Of a stretch of 30,429 nt of DNA, positions 8,015 to 14,572 are shown one piece after another; position 1 is the stretch's first letter, and each line of letters opens with the position of its first letter. Where the stretch lies: NCBI GenBank assembly GCA_036499025.1, contig DASYEM010000031.1:1-30429 (forward strand), written 5' to 3'. The stretch comes from Parvibaculum sp036499025. Its GTDB lineage: Bacteria > Pseudomonadota > Alphaproteobacteria > Parvibaculales > Parvibaculaceae. Both the position numbers and the translations under genes were made by a program. The notes below the pieces were generated by a model that made no database searches, had not been told where the DNA came from, and was given only the letters and a program-made list of their open reading frames with translations.

Positions 8015-9208
8015 TCATGATTCTGCCGACGCGACGGCGCCAGTGTAGAGCCGCTTGTAGCGTTCTCCCAAGCTCGTGAGAACCTCATATCCGATGGTTC
8101 CGGCCCGGCCCGCGACTTCATCCAGGCTCACATGCGGCCCGATGAGTTCGGCCAGATCGCCCCGCTTGACGGCGCTTTCGGGAATGTCGGTCACATCGAC
8201 GATCAGCAGGTCCATCGAGACCCGTCCCGCGACCGGCGCGTACTGCCCGCCGACATAGACCCGGCCGGCGCCCTTGGCCGAAGCCAGCGCCCGGAAATAG
8301 CCATCCGCATAGCCCGCCGCCAGCACCGCCAGCCGCCGGGGACCCTCCGCCGTCCATGTCGCGCCATAGCCTGCGGCCTCGCCCGCCGGGACCTCGCGGA
8401 TATGCAGCACCCGCGCCTCGGCCTTGACCACGGGCCGGAACGGGTTGGGTCGCCCCTCGACCGGAACGCCGCCGTAAAGCCCGTAGCCGGGCCGTACGAT
8501 GTCGAAATGATAATCCCGACCAAGCAATATGCCCGCCGTATTGGCGAAGCTCGCGCGGACCGAGGGAAAGGCCGTCCTGATCGGCTGGAAGCGCTCAAGC
8601 TGGCGCGCATTGAGCGGATGGCCCGGCTCATCCGAACAGGCGAGATGGCTCATCACCAATTGAATGTCGATTCCGGCGAGCAACCCTTTGTCTGCGAGCA
8701 GTCTCGCGGTCTCAACGCCATCGAGTCCAAGGCGGCTGAGGCCGGTGTCGAAATGGAGAGCGGCGGGCAGGGCGGTCCCGGTGCGTTTCGCCTCGCGGCC
8801 CCACGCCTCGATCTCGGCCAGACTGCCAAGGCAAGGTCGAAGTCCATGCACGCGCGTTTCCGGTCCGGCATTCGGCGTCAGCCCGTTGGTTGTGTAGATC
8901 ACGGCATCCGGCAAGGACGCCCGCAACGTGGCGCCCTCGACGGCGTCGGCGACAAAGAAGGTCTTGCAGCCCGCGCCCGCCAGCGCCCGGCCCACCGGCG
9001 CGAGCCCGTGCCCATAGGCATTGGCCTTGACCACGCCACCGACTTCGACGCTCGGCGCGAGCACGCGCGCGTGTGCGTAATTCGCGGCAAGCGCGTCCAG
9101 ATCGACGGTCAGAATGGCGCTATGAGCGGAAAGGTCTGGCGAGGCGCTAATCGTCTTTTCCAGTTCGGGCAGGTCCATCGCAACATCATGGCGCGAATAA
9201 TGCGGCAT
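8015..9208 (-). CDS. alr: Alanine racemase (PLP-dependent), 397 aa
   Basis: Interconverts L- and D-alanine for peptidoglycan synthesis. The N-terminal TIM-barrel carries the PLP lysine, Lys61, in VVKANAYGHG; Arg159 in HFDTGLSRLG is equivalent to the arginine that contacts the cofactor phenolate. The C-terminal beta domain has the second catalytic base, Tyr281, in AAGYGATW. Length is slightly above average because of a roughly 30-residue N-terminal lead. The ATG at 9208 is taken as start, but an ATG at 9178 (MDLPELEK) is equally possible, since neither has a strong ribosome-binding site. The gene follows dnaB by 46 bases, a common alphaproteobacterial order. Confidence 0.96.
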   Translation of the reverse strand: MPHYSRHDVAMDLPELEKTISASPDLSAHSAILTVDLDALAANYAHARVLAPSVEVGGVVKANAYGHGLAPVGRALAGAGCKTFFVADAVEGATLRASLPDAVIYTTNGLTPNAGPETRVHGLRPCLGSLAEIEAWGREAKRTGTALPAALHFDTGLSRLGLDGVETARLLADKGLLAGIDIQLVMSHLACSDEPGHPLNARQLERFQPIRTAFPSVRASFANTAGILLGRDYHFDIVRPGYGLYGGVPVEGRPNPFRPVVKAEARVLHIREVPAGEAAGYGATWTAEGPRRLAVLAAGYADGYFRALASAKGAGRVYVGGQYAPVAGRVSMDLLIVDVTDIPESAVKRGDLAELIGPHVSLDEVAGRAGTIGYEVLTSLGERYKRLYTGAVASAES

Positions 9209-9254
9209 GACGATGGAGGAATGCCGTCAAAAAACGAATGCCGCGATGTGGAGG

Positions 9255-10754
9255 TTAATATTGGGCTTCCGGGAAATTGTCTTGCTGGGCGTGATCGCTG
9301 AAGCGGGTGACGTCGGCCTGGAATTGCAGGCGCACCGTGCCGGTCGGACCGTGACGCTGCTTGCCAATGATGACTTCGGCGAGGCCGAGCAATTGCTCCA
9401 TCTCCGCCTGCCATGTCAGATGCTCCGGCGTGCCCTCGCGTGGCTCCTTGCGTTGCAGATAATACTCCTCGCGGAACACGAACATCACCACGTCGGCGTC
9501 CTGCTCGATGGAGCCCGATTCACGCAAATCCGAAAGCTGCGGGCGTTTATCGTCGCGGGATTCGACCTGACGCGAAAGCTGCGACAGGGCGAGGATCGGC
9601 ACGTTGAGTTCCTTGGCCAGCGCTTTGAGGCCGGTCGTGATCTGCGTCACTTCCTGCACGCGGTTGGCGTCGCCCTTGCCGGTGCCCGACAGAAGCTGAA
9701 GATAGTCGATGACCAGAAGCCCGAGCCCGCGCTGACGCTTCAGCCGCCGCGCCCGCGCCGACAGCGTCGCGATGTTGAGGCCGCCCGTATCGTCGATATA
9801 AAGCGGAATGCTTTGCAACTCGCGCGAGGCATCGACCAGCCGGTGAAACTCGTCCTCATGGATATTGCCGCGCCGGATACGTTCCGACGGCACGCCGGAC
9901 TGTTCGGCCAGAAGACGCGTGGCGAGCTGTTCAGCCGACATTTCGAGCGAGAAGAAGCCGACGATGGCGCCGTCCTTCACCGCAACCGTGCCGTCGGTCA
10001 GATGCTCGGCCTTGTAAGCCTTGGCCGCATTGAAGGCGATGTTGGTCGCTAGCGCCGTCTTGCCCATCGAAGGGCGGCCGGCGAGGATAATCAGATCGGA
10101 CGGCTGCAGCCCGCCCATCTTGTGATCGAGATCGCGCAAGCCCGACGAGATGCCGGACAATCCGCCGTCGCGCTCGTAAGCCGCCGCCGCCATGTCGATG
10201 GCGCCCTTGAGCGACTCATAGAAATTGCGGAACCCGCCCTCATATTTGCCGCTCTCGGCGAGCTGATAAAGCGCCTGCTCGGCATCGAGAATTTGCGCGG
10301 CGGGCGTGTCGTCGATGGGCGCATCGTAAGCGCGCGTATGCATATCGACGCCGACCTGAATCAACTCGCGCCGGATCGCCAGGTCGTAAATCGTCCGCCC
10401 GTACTCTTCGACATTGATGATCGTGGTCGCCGCACCCGCGAGCCGCGCGAGATATTGGGGCCCGCCGATTTCGGCCAGCGCCTCGTCGCGCTCAAAGAAA
10501 TTCTTCAGCGTCACCGGCGAAGCAAGATGGCCTGCCGTGATGAGCTTTGCCGACGCTTCGTAAATACGACCATGCAGGGCGTCGAAAAAATGCCGCGGTT
10601 CGAGAAAGCTCGACAGCCGGTCATAGGCCTCATTGTTGATGAGCACCGCGCCCAGCAACGCCTGCTCCGCCTCGATGTTGTGAGGGGGAACGCGGTAGCC
10701 CGATGTGCCCTCGTCGTCGGGCACGCTGGCGAAAGCCGAAGCTGTATTTTCCAT
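9255..10754 (-). CDS. dnaB: Replicative DNA helicase DnaB, 499 aa
   Basis: The hexameric 5'-to-3' helicase of the replication fork. An N-terminal DnaG-interacting helical domain (about 20-125) is followed by a linker and a RecA-like ATPase domain: Walker A GRPSMGKT (226-233), Walker B GLLVIDYLQLL (345-355), SQLSRQVESR (391-400) and the DLRESGSIEQDAD motif (409-421). No intein interrupts these motifs, although dnaB is a frequent intein host. A modest insertion after Walker A (about 246-264, AYKAEHLTDGTVAVKDGAI) is typical of alphaproteobacterial DnaB. Start is the ATG at 10754. It is the first gene of the minus-strand run that includes alr. Confidence 0.98.
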   Translation of the reverse strand: MENTASAFASVPDDEGTSGYRVPPHNIEAEQALLGAVLINNEAYDRLSSFLEPRHFFDALHGRIYEASAKLITAGHLASPVTLKNFFERDEALAEIGGPQYLARLAGAATTIINVEEYGRTIYDLAIRRELIQVGVDMHTRAYDAPIDDTPAAQILDAEQALYQLAESGKYEGGFRNFYESLKGAIDMAAAAYERDGGLSGISSGLRDLDHKMGGLQPSDLIILAGRPSMGKTALATNIAFNAAKAYKAEHLTDGTVAVKDGAIVGFFSLEMSAEQLATRLLAEQSGVPSERIRRGNIHEDEFHRLVDASRELQSIPLYIDDTGGLNIATLSARARRLKRQRGLGLLVIDYLQLLSGTGKGDANRVQEVTQITTGLKALAKELNVPILALSQLSRQVESRDDKRPQLSDLRESGSIEQDADVVMFVFREEYYLQRKEPREGTPEHLTWQAEMEQLLGLAEVIIGKQRHGPTGTVRLQFQADVTRFSDHAQQDNFPEAQY

Positions 10755-11062
10755 GGTCTCGTTTTACGCGATGGCGCGGCGATGCGGAGACTCTAATTCC
10801 GTCTCGATTTTACCACCCACAGGAAACTCATTCACACCCTCTGGATAACTCTCTAAGTCACCGGCATCATTCGACTTTAAAAGCGAATCTCATGTGAATA
10901 ATGAAGAAGTGTAAGCCGATTCGCGGCTCGTCAGCCGGGCGCGATTGTTTCATCCCGTGAACAGGATTTGCCGCACCGCCAGATAGTCAGCGAAGCGCGG
11001 AGCGGTCTAGAGTTCGTTTCAACAGGCCGGAATCACCCGGACGACAAGGGGGAGACACTTCA
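10755..11062. promoter_or_regulatory. 308-base divergent intergenic region dnaB / doxX-like gene
   Basis: No gene is seen here. On the minus strand, an extended -10 element (TGG-TAAAAT, -10 at 10807-10812) lies about 53 bases before the dnaB ATG and could drive dnaB; the -35 is poor. A single near-match to the DnaA box (TTATCCAGA, one mismatch to TTATCCACA) lies at 10840-10848 on the minus strand, just upstream of that promoter. On the plus strand, a strong ribosome-binding site AAGGGGGAG precedes the DoxX start; I do not see a convincing plus-strand promoter. Confidence 0.4.
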
Positions 11063-11452
11063 ATGGATAAGGCAAACACACTTTCGGCGCCGCTGGGCCG
11101 CCTGCTGCTCGCGGTTCTTTTCCTGCTCGCCGGTTTCGGCAAGGTGATGGATCCGGCAGGCACGATCGGCTACATCGCTTCGCATGGCCTGCCGCTTCCG
11201 CAAGTTGGCTATGCCATCGCGCTGGCGACCGAGATCGGCGGCGGTCTCCTGATCCTCGTCGGCTACAAAACCCGCCTCGTCGCGGCTGTCATGGCGGCAT
11301 TCACCATCGCGACGGCGATCTTCTTTCACAATGATTTCGCCGATCAGGCCCAGATGACGAACTTCCTGAAGAATCTCGCCATCGCGGGCGGCTTCCTCCA
11401 ACTCGTCGCTCACGGCGCCGGTGCATTCAGCATCGACAACCGCAAAGCCTGA
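11063..11452 (+). CDS. DoxX family membrane protein, 129 aa
   Basis: A small integral membrane protein of the DoxX/YphA superfamily, some members of which associate with thiosulfate:quinone oxidoreductase or thiol-stress systems; here no such partner is adjacent. Four hydrophobic helices are visible, at about 11-27, 44-66, 70-92 and 100-120, with the family features LLLAVLFLLAGFGKVMDP in helix 1 and the ALATEIGGGLLILVGYKTR segment in helices 2-3. Start ATG at 11063 has AGGGGGAG about 9 bases upstream. It is transcribed alone, divergent from dnaB and convergent with cfa, whose stop is 20 bases away. Function unknown. Confidence 0.9.
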   Translation: MDKANTLSAPLGRLLLAVLFLLAGFGKVMDPAGTIGYIASHGLPLPQVGYAIALATEIGGGLLILVGYKTRLVAAVMAAFTIATAIFFHNDFADQAQMTNFLKNLAIAGGFLQLVAHGAGAFSIDNRKA

Positions 11453-11459
11453 GGCCAGC

Positions 11460-11503
11460 GCCGCAGCGGGGGTTAGTCTCCCGCGAGCAACCGCCGCTGC
11501 GGC
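11460..11503. terminator. 10-bp hairpin at the convergent doxX-like / cfa junction
   Basis: The arms GCCGCAGCGG (11460-11469) and CCGCTGCGGC (11494-11503) are perfect complements around a 24-base loop that contains the cfa stop codon. Being symmetrical, it forms in transcripts of both converging genes. There is no T-run, so it may act by blocking read-through or stabilising 3' ends rather than as a classic intrinsic terminator. Confidence 0.4.
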
Positions 11504-12714
11504 ACAGCGCCTAAACCGCGTTCGCTTTCAGCCATGTAATCGCGTGTGATCGGCAGCGTGTCGATCTTGCGCGTGATCTGGAGCTGAAAGTTGACCATGC
11601 CCTCGTGCCGGAAAGATGTTTCCGATCCCGCGAGATAGAACTCCCACATCCTGCAGAAGCGCTCGTCATATATTTTCAGCGCCTCGTCGCGCCGTGCCAT
11701 GAAGCGCTTGCGCCACTCGCGCAGCGTCTCGGCATAGTGTAGCCGCAGCACTTCGAGATCGGTCATCAGAAGACCCGTTTTCTCGACCGCCGCCGCCATC
11801 TCGCTGAGTGCCGGAATGTAACCGCCGGGGAAGATATATTTGGCGATCCAGGGATTGGTCGCGCCCGGCGGATCGAGCCGTCCGATGGTGTGAATGAGCG
11901 CAATGCCGTCCGGCGTCAGCAGCCGTTCGACGCTGTTGAAATACTCCGCATAGTGACCGACGCCGACGTGCTCGAACATGCCGACCGAAACGATGCGGTC
12001 GAAGCTCGGCTCCAGCGTCCGGTAATCTTGCAAATGGAATTTGACGCGGTCGGAAAGCCCGCGCTCGGCGGCGCGGGCGACCGCGACCTTGTGCTGCTCG
12101 CGGCTCAGCGTGACGCCGACGACTTCGGCGCCCGTTTCCTCCGCCAGCGTCAACGCAAGTCCGCCCCAGCCGCAGCCGATATCGAGCACCCGCATGCCGG
12201 GCGCGATGGCGAGCTTGGCTATGACGTGCCGTTTTTTTGCGAGTTGCGCTTCCTCCAGGCTCATGCCCGGATGAGCGTAATAGGCGCAGGAATATTGTTT
12301 GTCGGCATCGAGGAAAAGATCGTAGATCCCGCCGTCGAGGTCATAGTGGTGGGCGACGTTCTTCTGTGCCTTGCCGATGGGGTTGTGCTGGTCGATCCGC
12401 CGTTTCAGACGCCGCAAGCCCGCATAAATCTTGAAGGCGCGGCTCGGATAGCTGGTGCCGAGGTTGCCCAGAATGAGATCCAGAAGATCGTAGATGGAGC
12501 CGGGTTCATCGACGGTGAGGGTCCCGTCCATATAGGCTTCTCCGAGCTTCAGATACGGATTGACGGCCAGCCCGAGATGCGGCCCCCGGTCGTGAAGCCG
12601 GATGGTGAGCGCGCGGCCCGTTCCATCGCCATAAGATTGCGAGAGACCGTTGTAATCGATAACGCGCAGCGAGCCGTGTTTGACGACTTGCTTCAAAAGC
12701 ACACCGAACAGCAT
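11473..12714 (-). CDS. cfa: Cyclopropane-fatty-acyl-phospholipid synthase family protein, 413 aa
   Basis: Transfers a methylene group from S-adenosylmethionine to the double bond of unsaturated acyl chains in membrane phospholipids. The N-terminal lipid-binding region (1-110) is followed by the characteristic NVAHHYDL (119-126), the SAM-binding motif VLDIGCGWGG (176-185), the FEHVG motif (247-251) and FPGGYIPAL (295-303). The C-terminal FRMWEFYLAGSE-like stretch (here CRMWEFYLAGSE, 354-365) is also conserved. Start ATG at 12714 has a very strong AGGAGGG ribosome-binding site. It stands as a single gene with its own likely promoter. A related SAM-dependent fatty-acid methyltransferase activity cannot be excluded from sequence alone. 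Confidence 0.94.
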   Translation of the reverse strand: MLFGVLLKQVVKHGSLRVIDYNGLSQSYGDGTGRALTIRLHDRGPHLGLAVNPYLKLGEAYMDGTLTVDEPGSIYDLLDLILGNLGTSYPSRAFKIYAGLRRLKRRIDQHNPIGKAQKNVAHHYDLDGGIYDLFLDADKQYSCAYYAHPGMSLEEAQLAKKRHVIAKLAIAPGMRVLDIGCGWGGLALTLAEETGAEVVGVTLSREQHKVAVARAAERGLSDRVKFHLQDYRTLEPSFDRIVSVGMFEHVGVGHYAEYFNSVERLLTPDGIALIHTIGRLDPPGATNPWIAKYIFPGGYIPALSEMAAAVEKTGLLMTDLEVLRLHYAETLREWRKRFMARRDEALKIYDERFCRMWEFYLAGSETSFRHEGMVNFQLQITRKIDTLPITRDYMAESERGLGAVPQRRLLAGD

Positions 12715-12800
12715 GCAACCCTCCTATCGCCAGGAGTTGAACGCATAATCGAGCCCGACTGGCGCGCGACCGGACCCGACCGACCTCGCACCCCCCGAAA

Positions 12801-12828
12801 AAGTTAACAGAACCTCGCGCCCGGTCAA
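12801..12828 (-). promoter_or_regulatory. Putative cfa promoter
   Basis: On the minus strand, TTGACC (12828-12823) is followed after 16 bases by TAACTT (12806-12801), about 87 bases before the cfa ATG. The -35 matches five of six consensus positions; the -10 is weaker. This is the only reasonable housekeeping-type promoter I see between the rplI terminator and cfa. Confidence 0.35.
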
Positions 12829-12873
12829 AAGTGAAATGCTGACCGCGCCATGTAACGATGACGTGAATACAGC

Positions 12874-12900
12874 AAAAAGGGCGCCGGTTAGGGCGCCCTT
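12874..12900 (-). terminator. Intrinsic terminator of the rpsF-rpsR-rplI operon
   Basis: Read on the minus strand, AAGGGCGCC pairs perfectly with GGCGCCCTT around a 6-base loop (arms 12900-12892 and 12885-12877), followed at once by a run of T (12878-12874). It begins 28 bases after the rplI stop codon. Stem, loop and T-run all fit a classical Rho-independent terminator. Confidence 0.85.
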
Positions 12901-12928
12901 CGCTCGAATAGATGCAATTCGCCGGTAA

Positions 12929-13525
12929 TTATTCGGCGTCAGCTTCCGCGTTGGCCTCTTCGCCTTCGGCCTCAGCGGCCAGTTCTTCGGATTCGAAGAA
13001 CTCGGCGGCTTCGACTTCTTCCTCGTCGTCGCGGTCGCGACGCGTGAGGTCTTCACCGGCTGCCTGACGCGCGGCTTCTTCGTCGGAGCGCGCGACATTG
13101 ACCGTCACCGTCGAGATAACCTCGGGGTGAAGGGCGACGCGGACCTGATGAAGGCCGATCGACTTGATCGGGTGGGCAAGGACAACCTGCGTGCGGTTGA
13201 CCGAGAAGCCGCCCGCCGTGACGCCGTCGGAGACGTCGCGCGTGGTGACCGAACCATAAAGCTGGCCGGTGTCGCCGGCCTGACGCAACACGACGATCAC
13301 GAGACCGTTGAGCTCGCCCTGGATCTTCTCGGCTTCGCCGCGAAGTTCGAGGTTGCGCGCTTCGAGCTGCGCGCGCTGCGCCTCGAAGCGAACCATGTTT
13401 TCTTTCGTCGCCCGCAGCGCCTTCTTGCGCGGCAGCAGGAAGTTACGGGCGAACCCGTCCTTCACCTTTACGACTTCACCCATTTGGCCGAGCTTTTCGA
13501 CCCGTTCCAGAAGTACGACTTGCAT
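12929..13525 (-). CDS. rplI: Large-subunit ribosomal protein bL9, 198 aa
   Basis: Binds 23S rRNA near the L1 stalk base and helps maintain reading frame. The N-terminal domain has the family start MQVVLLERVEKLGQMGEVVKVKDGFARNFLLPRKKAL, then a long connecting helix (about 44-75) and the C-terminal domain to about residue 148. Residues 150-198 form an extra tail very rich in Glu, Asp and Ala, absent from the roughly 149-residue E. coli protein but common in alphaproteobacteria. The gene is third in rpsF-rpsR-rplI, 23 bases after rpsR, and is followed by a strong terminator. Start is the ATG at 13525 with an AAAGG-type site upstream. Confidence 0.98.
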   Translation of the reverse strand: MQVVLLERVEKLGQMGEVVKVKDGFARNFLLPRKKALRATKENMVRFEAQRAQLEARNLELRGEAEKIQGELNGLVIVVLRQAGDTGQLYGSVTTRDVSDGVTAGGFSVNRTQVVLAHPIKSIGLHQVRVALHPEVISTVTVNVARSDEEAARQAAGEDLTRRDRDDEEEVEAAEFFESEELAAEAEGEEANAEADAE

Positions 13526-13548
13526 GAGTCTCTTTCCTTTTTCCGGGC

Positions 13549-13794
13549 TCAGCCGATGACGTAGGGCAGGAGCGCAAGGAAGCGCGCGCGTTTGATCGCA
13601 CGGGCAAGCTCACGCTGCTTTTTGGCGCTGACCGCCGTGATGCGGCTCGGGACGATCTTGCCGCGCTCGGAGATGTAGCGCTGCAGGAGCTTTGTGTCCT
13701 TGTGGTCGATCTTCGGAGCGTTGGCGCCGGAGAAGGGGCACGTCTTGCGGCGGCGGAAGAAGGGCCGGCGTGCGGGGGAAGCTGTCGTGTTCAT
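13549..13794 (-). CDS. rpsR: Small-subunit ribosomal protein bS18, 81 aa
   Basis: bS18 forms a heterodimer with bS6 on the 30S platform. Nearly the whole sequence matches the family: RRKTCPF near residues 15-21, DHKDTKLLQRYISERGKIVPSRITAVSAKKQRELARAIKRAR split over 30-71, and the LALLPYV ending. Its ATG overlaps the rpsF stop by one base (TAATG), which implies translational coupling and equal synthesis of the two partners. It has only one cysteine (Cys19), not the several found in zinc-binding paralogues. Confidence 0.98.
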   Translation of the reverse strand: MNTTASPARRPFFRRRKTCPFSGANAPKIDHKDTKLLQRYISERGKIVPSRITAVSAKKQRELARAIKRARFLALLPYVIG

Positions 13795-14264
13795 TATGCG
13801 TTGTCTCCTGCAGGAGCGTCGTCACCGCGCGGGAAGCGGGGACGGTCCCCGCGATCGCCACGATCGAAGCTGCGCGGACGGTCGCCGCGGTCGAAGCGAC
13901 CACCGCCGTCACGTCCGCCGGTGCGCTCTTCGCGTCCGCCGCCACGGTTCTGAAGCATGGCCGACTGGCCTTCTTCATGCTCTTCGACGCGGATGGTGAG
14001 GAAGCGCAGGACGTCTTCGTTGAGGCCCATCTGGCGCTCCATTTCGGCAACCGCGGCGTGCGGCGCGTCGATGTTCATGAGCGCGTAATGACCCTTGCGG
14101 TTCTTCTTCACTTTGAAGGAGAGATTGCGCAGACCCCAGTACTCGTTCTTCGAGACGGAGCCGCCGTTTTCCTTGAGAATGGTCGTAAGCTGCTCGACGA
14201 GCGCCTCGACCTGTTGCTGCGACACGTCTTGCCGCGCAATGAGAATATGCTCGTAAAGAGCCAT
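13794..14264 (-). CDS. rpsF: Small-subunit ribosomal protein bS6, 156 aa
   Basis: The bS6 core (1-100) is recognisable from MALYEHILIARQDVSQQQVEALVEQL, through GLRNLSFKVKKNRKGHYALMNID, to the EDVLRFLTIRVEEHEEG region. Beyond it lies a C-terminal tail of about 50 residues rich in Arg, Gly and Asp with a repeated DRGDRPR element (RFDRGDRPRSF, DRGDRGDRPRF). Such tails are frequent in alphaproteobacterial bS6 and are likely disordered. First gene of the operon and coupled by TAATG to rpsR. Start ATG at 14264 is preceded by AAGGAAAAGG. The long leader upstream contains competing RNA helices (separate entry), suggesting autoregulation. Confidence 0.97.
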   Translation of the reverse strand: MALYEHILIARQDVSQQQVEALVEQLTTILKENGGSVSKNEYWGLRNLSFKVKKNRKGHYALMNIDAPHAAVAEMERQMGLNEDVLRFLTIRVEEHEEGQSAMLQNRGGGREERTGGRDGGGRFDRGDRPRSFDRGDRGDRPRFPRGDDAPAGDNA

Positions 14265-14405
14265 TGAGCCTTTTCCTTTTTAATCCAGCCCCGGCGCAAA
14301 GCCCCCTTTGAGCCCCAAAAGGCTCGAAAGGACCACCAAAGAAGCGGAGACACCGGAGCCCGGACTTTCGTCCAAACCGCGCTTTTCAAGGCGCGGTGCC
14401 CCGTT
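14265..14405 (-). promoter_or_regulatory. Structured rpsF leader with mutually exclusive helices
   Basis: Read as minus-strand RNA: a hairpin CCGCGC / GCGCGG (14396-14391 with 14382-14377); a GAAA-tetraloop hairpin GGAC-GAAA-GTCC (14373-14362); an alternative 7-bp helix (one G-U) joining GGCACCG with CGGUGUC that encloses the tetraloop hairpin and competes with the first hairpin; then GAGCC / GGCTC (14325-14310). GAGCCTTTT (14325-14317) can instead pair over 9 perfect bases with AAAAGGCTC (14274-14266), one base before the ATG, covering part of the ribosome-binding site. Leaders that bind S6:S18 are known upstream of rpsF in several phyla; assignment to that motif is inference. Confidence 0.5.
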
Positions 14406-14438
14406 CAGCCTCCAACCAAGGCCTTCCAGAAGGGGCGG

Positions 14439-14466
14439 AATATACGGAAAACGGGCGGGGAAGCAA
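14439..14466 (-). promoter_or_regulatory. Putative rpsF-rpsR-rplI promoter
   Basis: On the minus strand, TTGCTT (14466-14461) and TATATT (14444-14439) are 16 bases apart. Transcription would begin near 14432, giving a leader of about 165 bases that covers the helices listed separately. This is the best AT-rich -10 in the divergent rpsF/fabD region. Confidence 0.45.
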
Positions 14467-14492
14467 GGCCTGAATGGGGCCGGTTCCTTGCC

Positions 14493-14520
14493 TTGACTCA
14501 AGGTTATCAGACTGTATTTC
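14493..14520 (+). promoter_or_regulatory. Putative fabD promoter
   Basis: TTGACT (14493-14498) is followed after 16 bases by TATTTC (14515-14520), about 52 bases before the fabD ATG. The -35 is good and the -10 moderate. It lies back to back with the putative rpsF promoter, so the two operons share this roughly 308-base divergent region. Confidence 0.4.
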
Positions 14521-14572
14521 TTGGGCAACTTCCGGGCCGCCAAGAGCCCGGATTCTACGTCAGGGAGCGTCG

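Noticed and set aside
9924..10075. Possible intein in dnaB, a common intein site
   Set aside because: The Walker A region and flanking DnaB sequence read through without interruption; the small insertion is under 20 residues.
12724..13098. 124-residue open frame overlapping the end of rplI and the cfa upstream region
   Set aside because: It is out of frame with rplI, runs through the rplI terminator and is Lys/Arg/Thr/Pro-rich, as expected from reading the acidic tail in another frame.
14323..14400. Resemblance to RNase P RNA (GACGAAAGTCCGGGCTCC on the minus strand)
   Set aside because: The word occurs in RNase P RNA, but the remaining conserved regions of the roughly 400-base RNA are absent and there is no room for it; the match is better explained as a GAAA-tetraloop hairpin in the rpsF leader.
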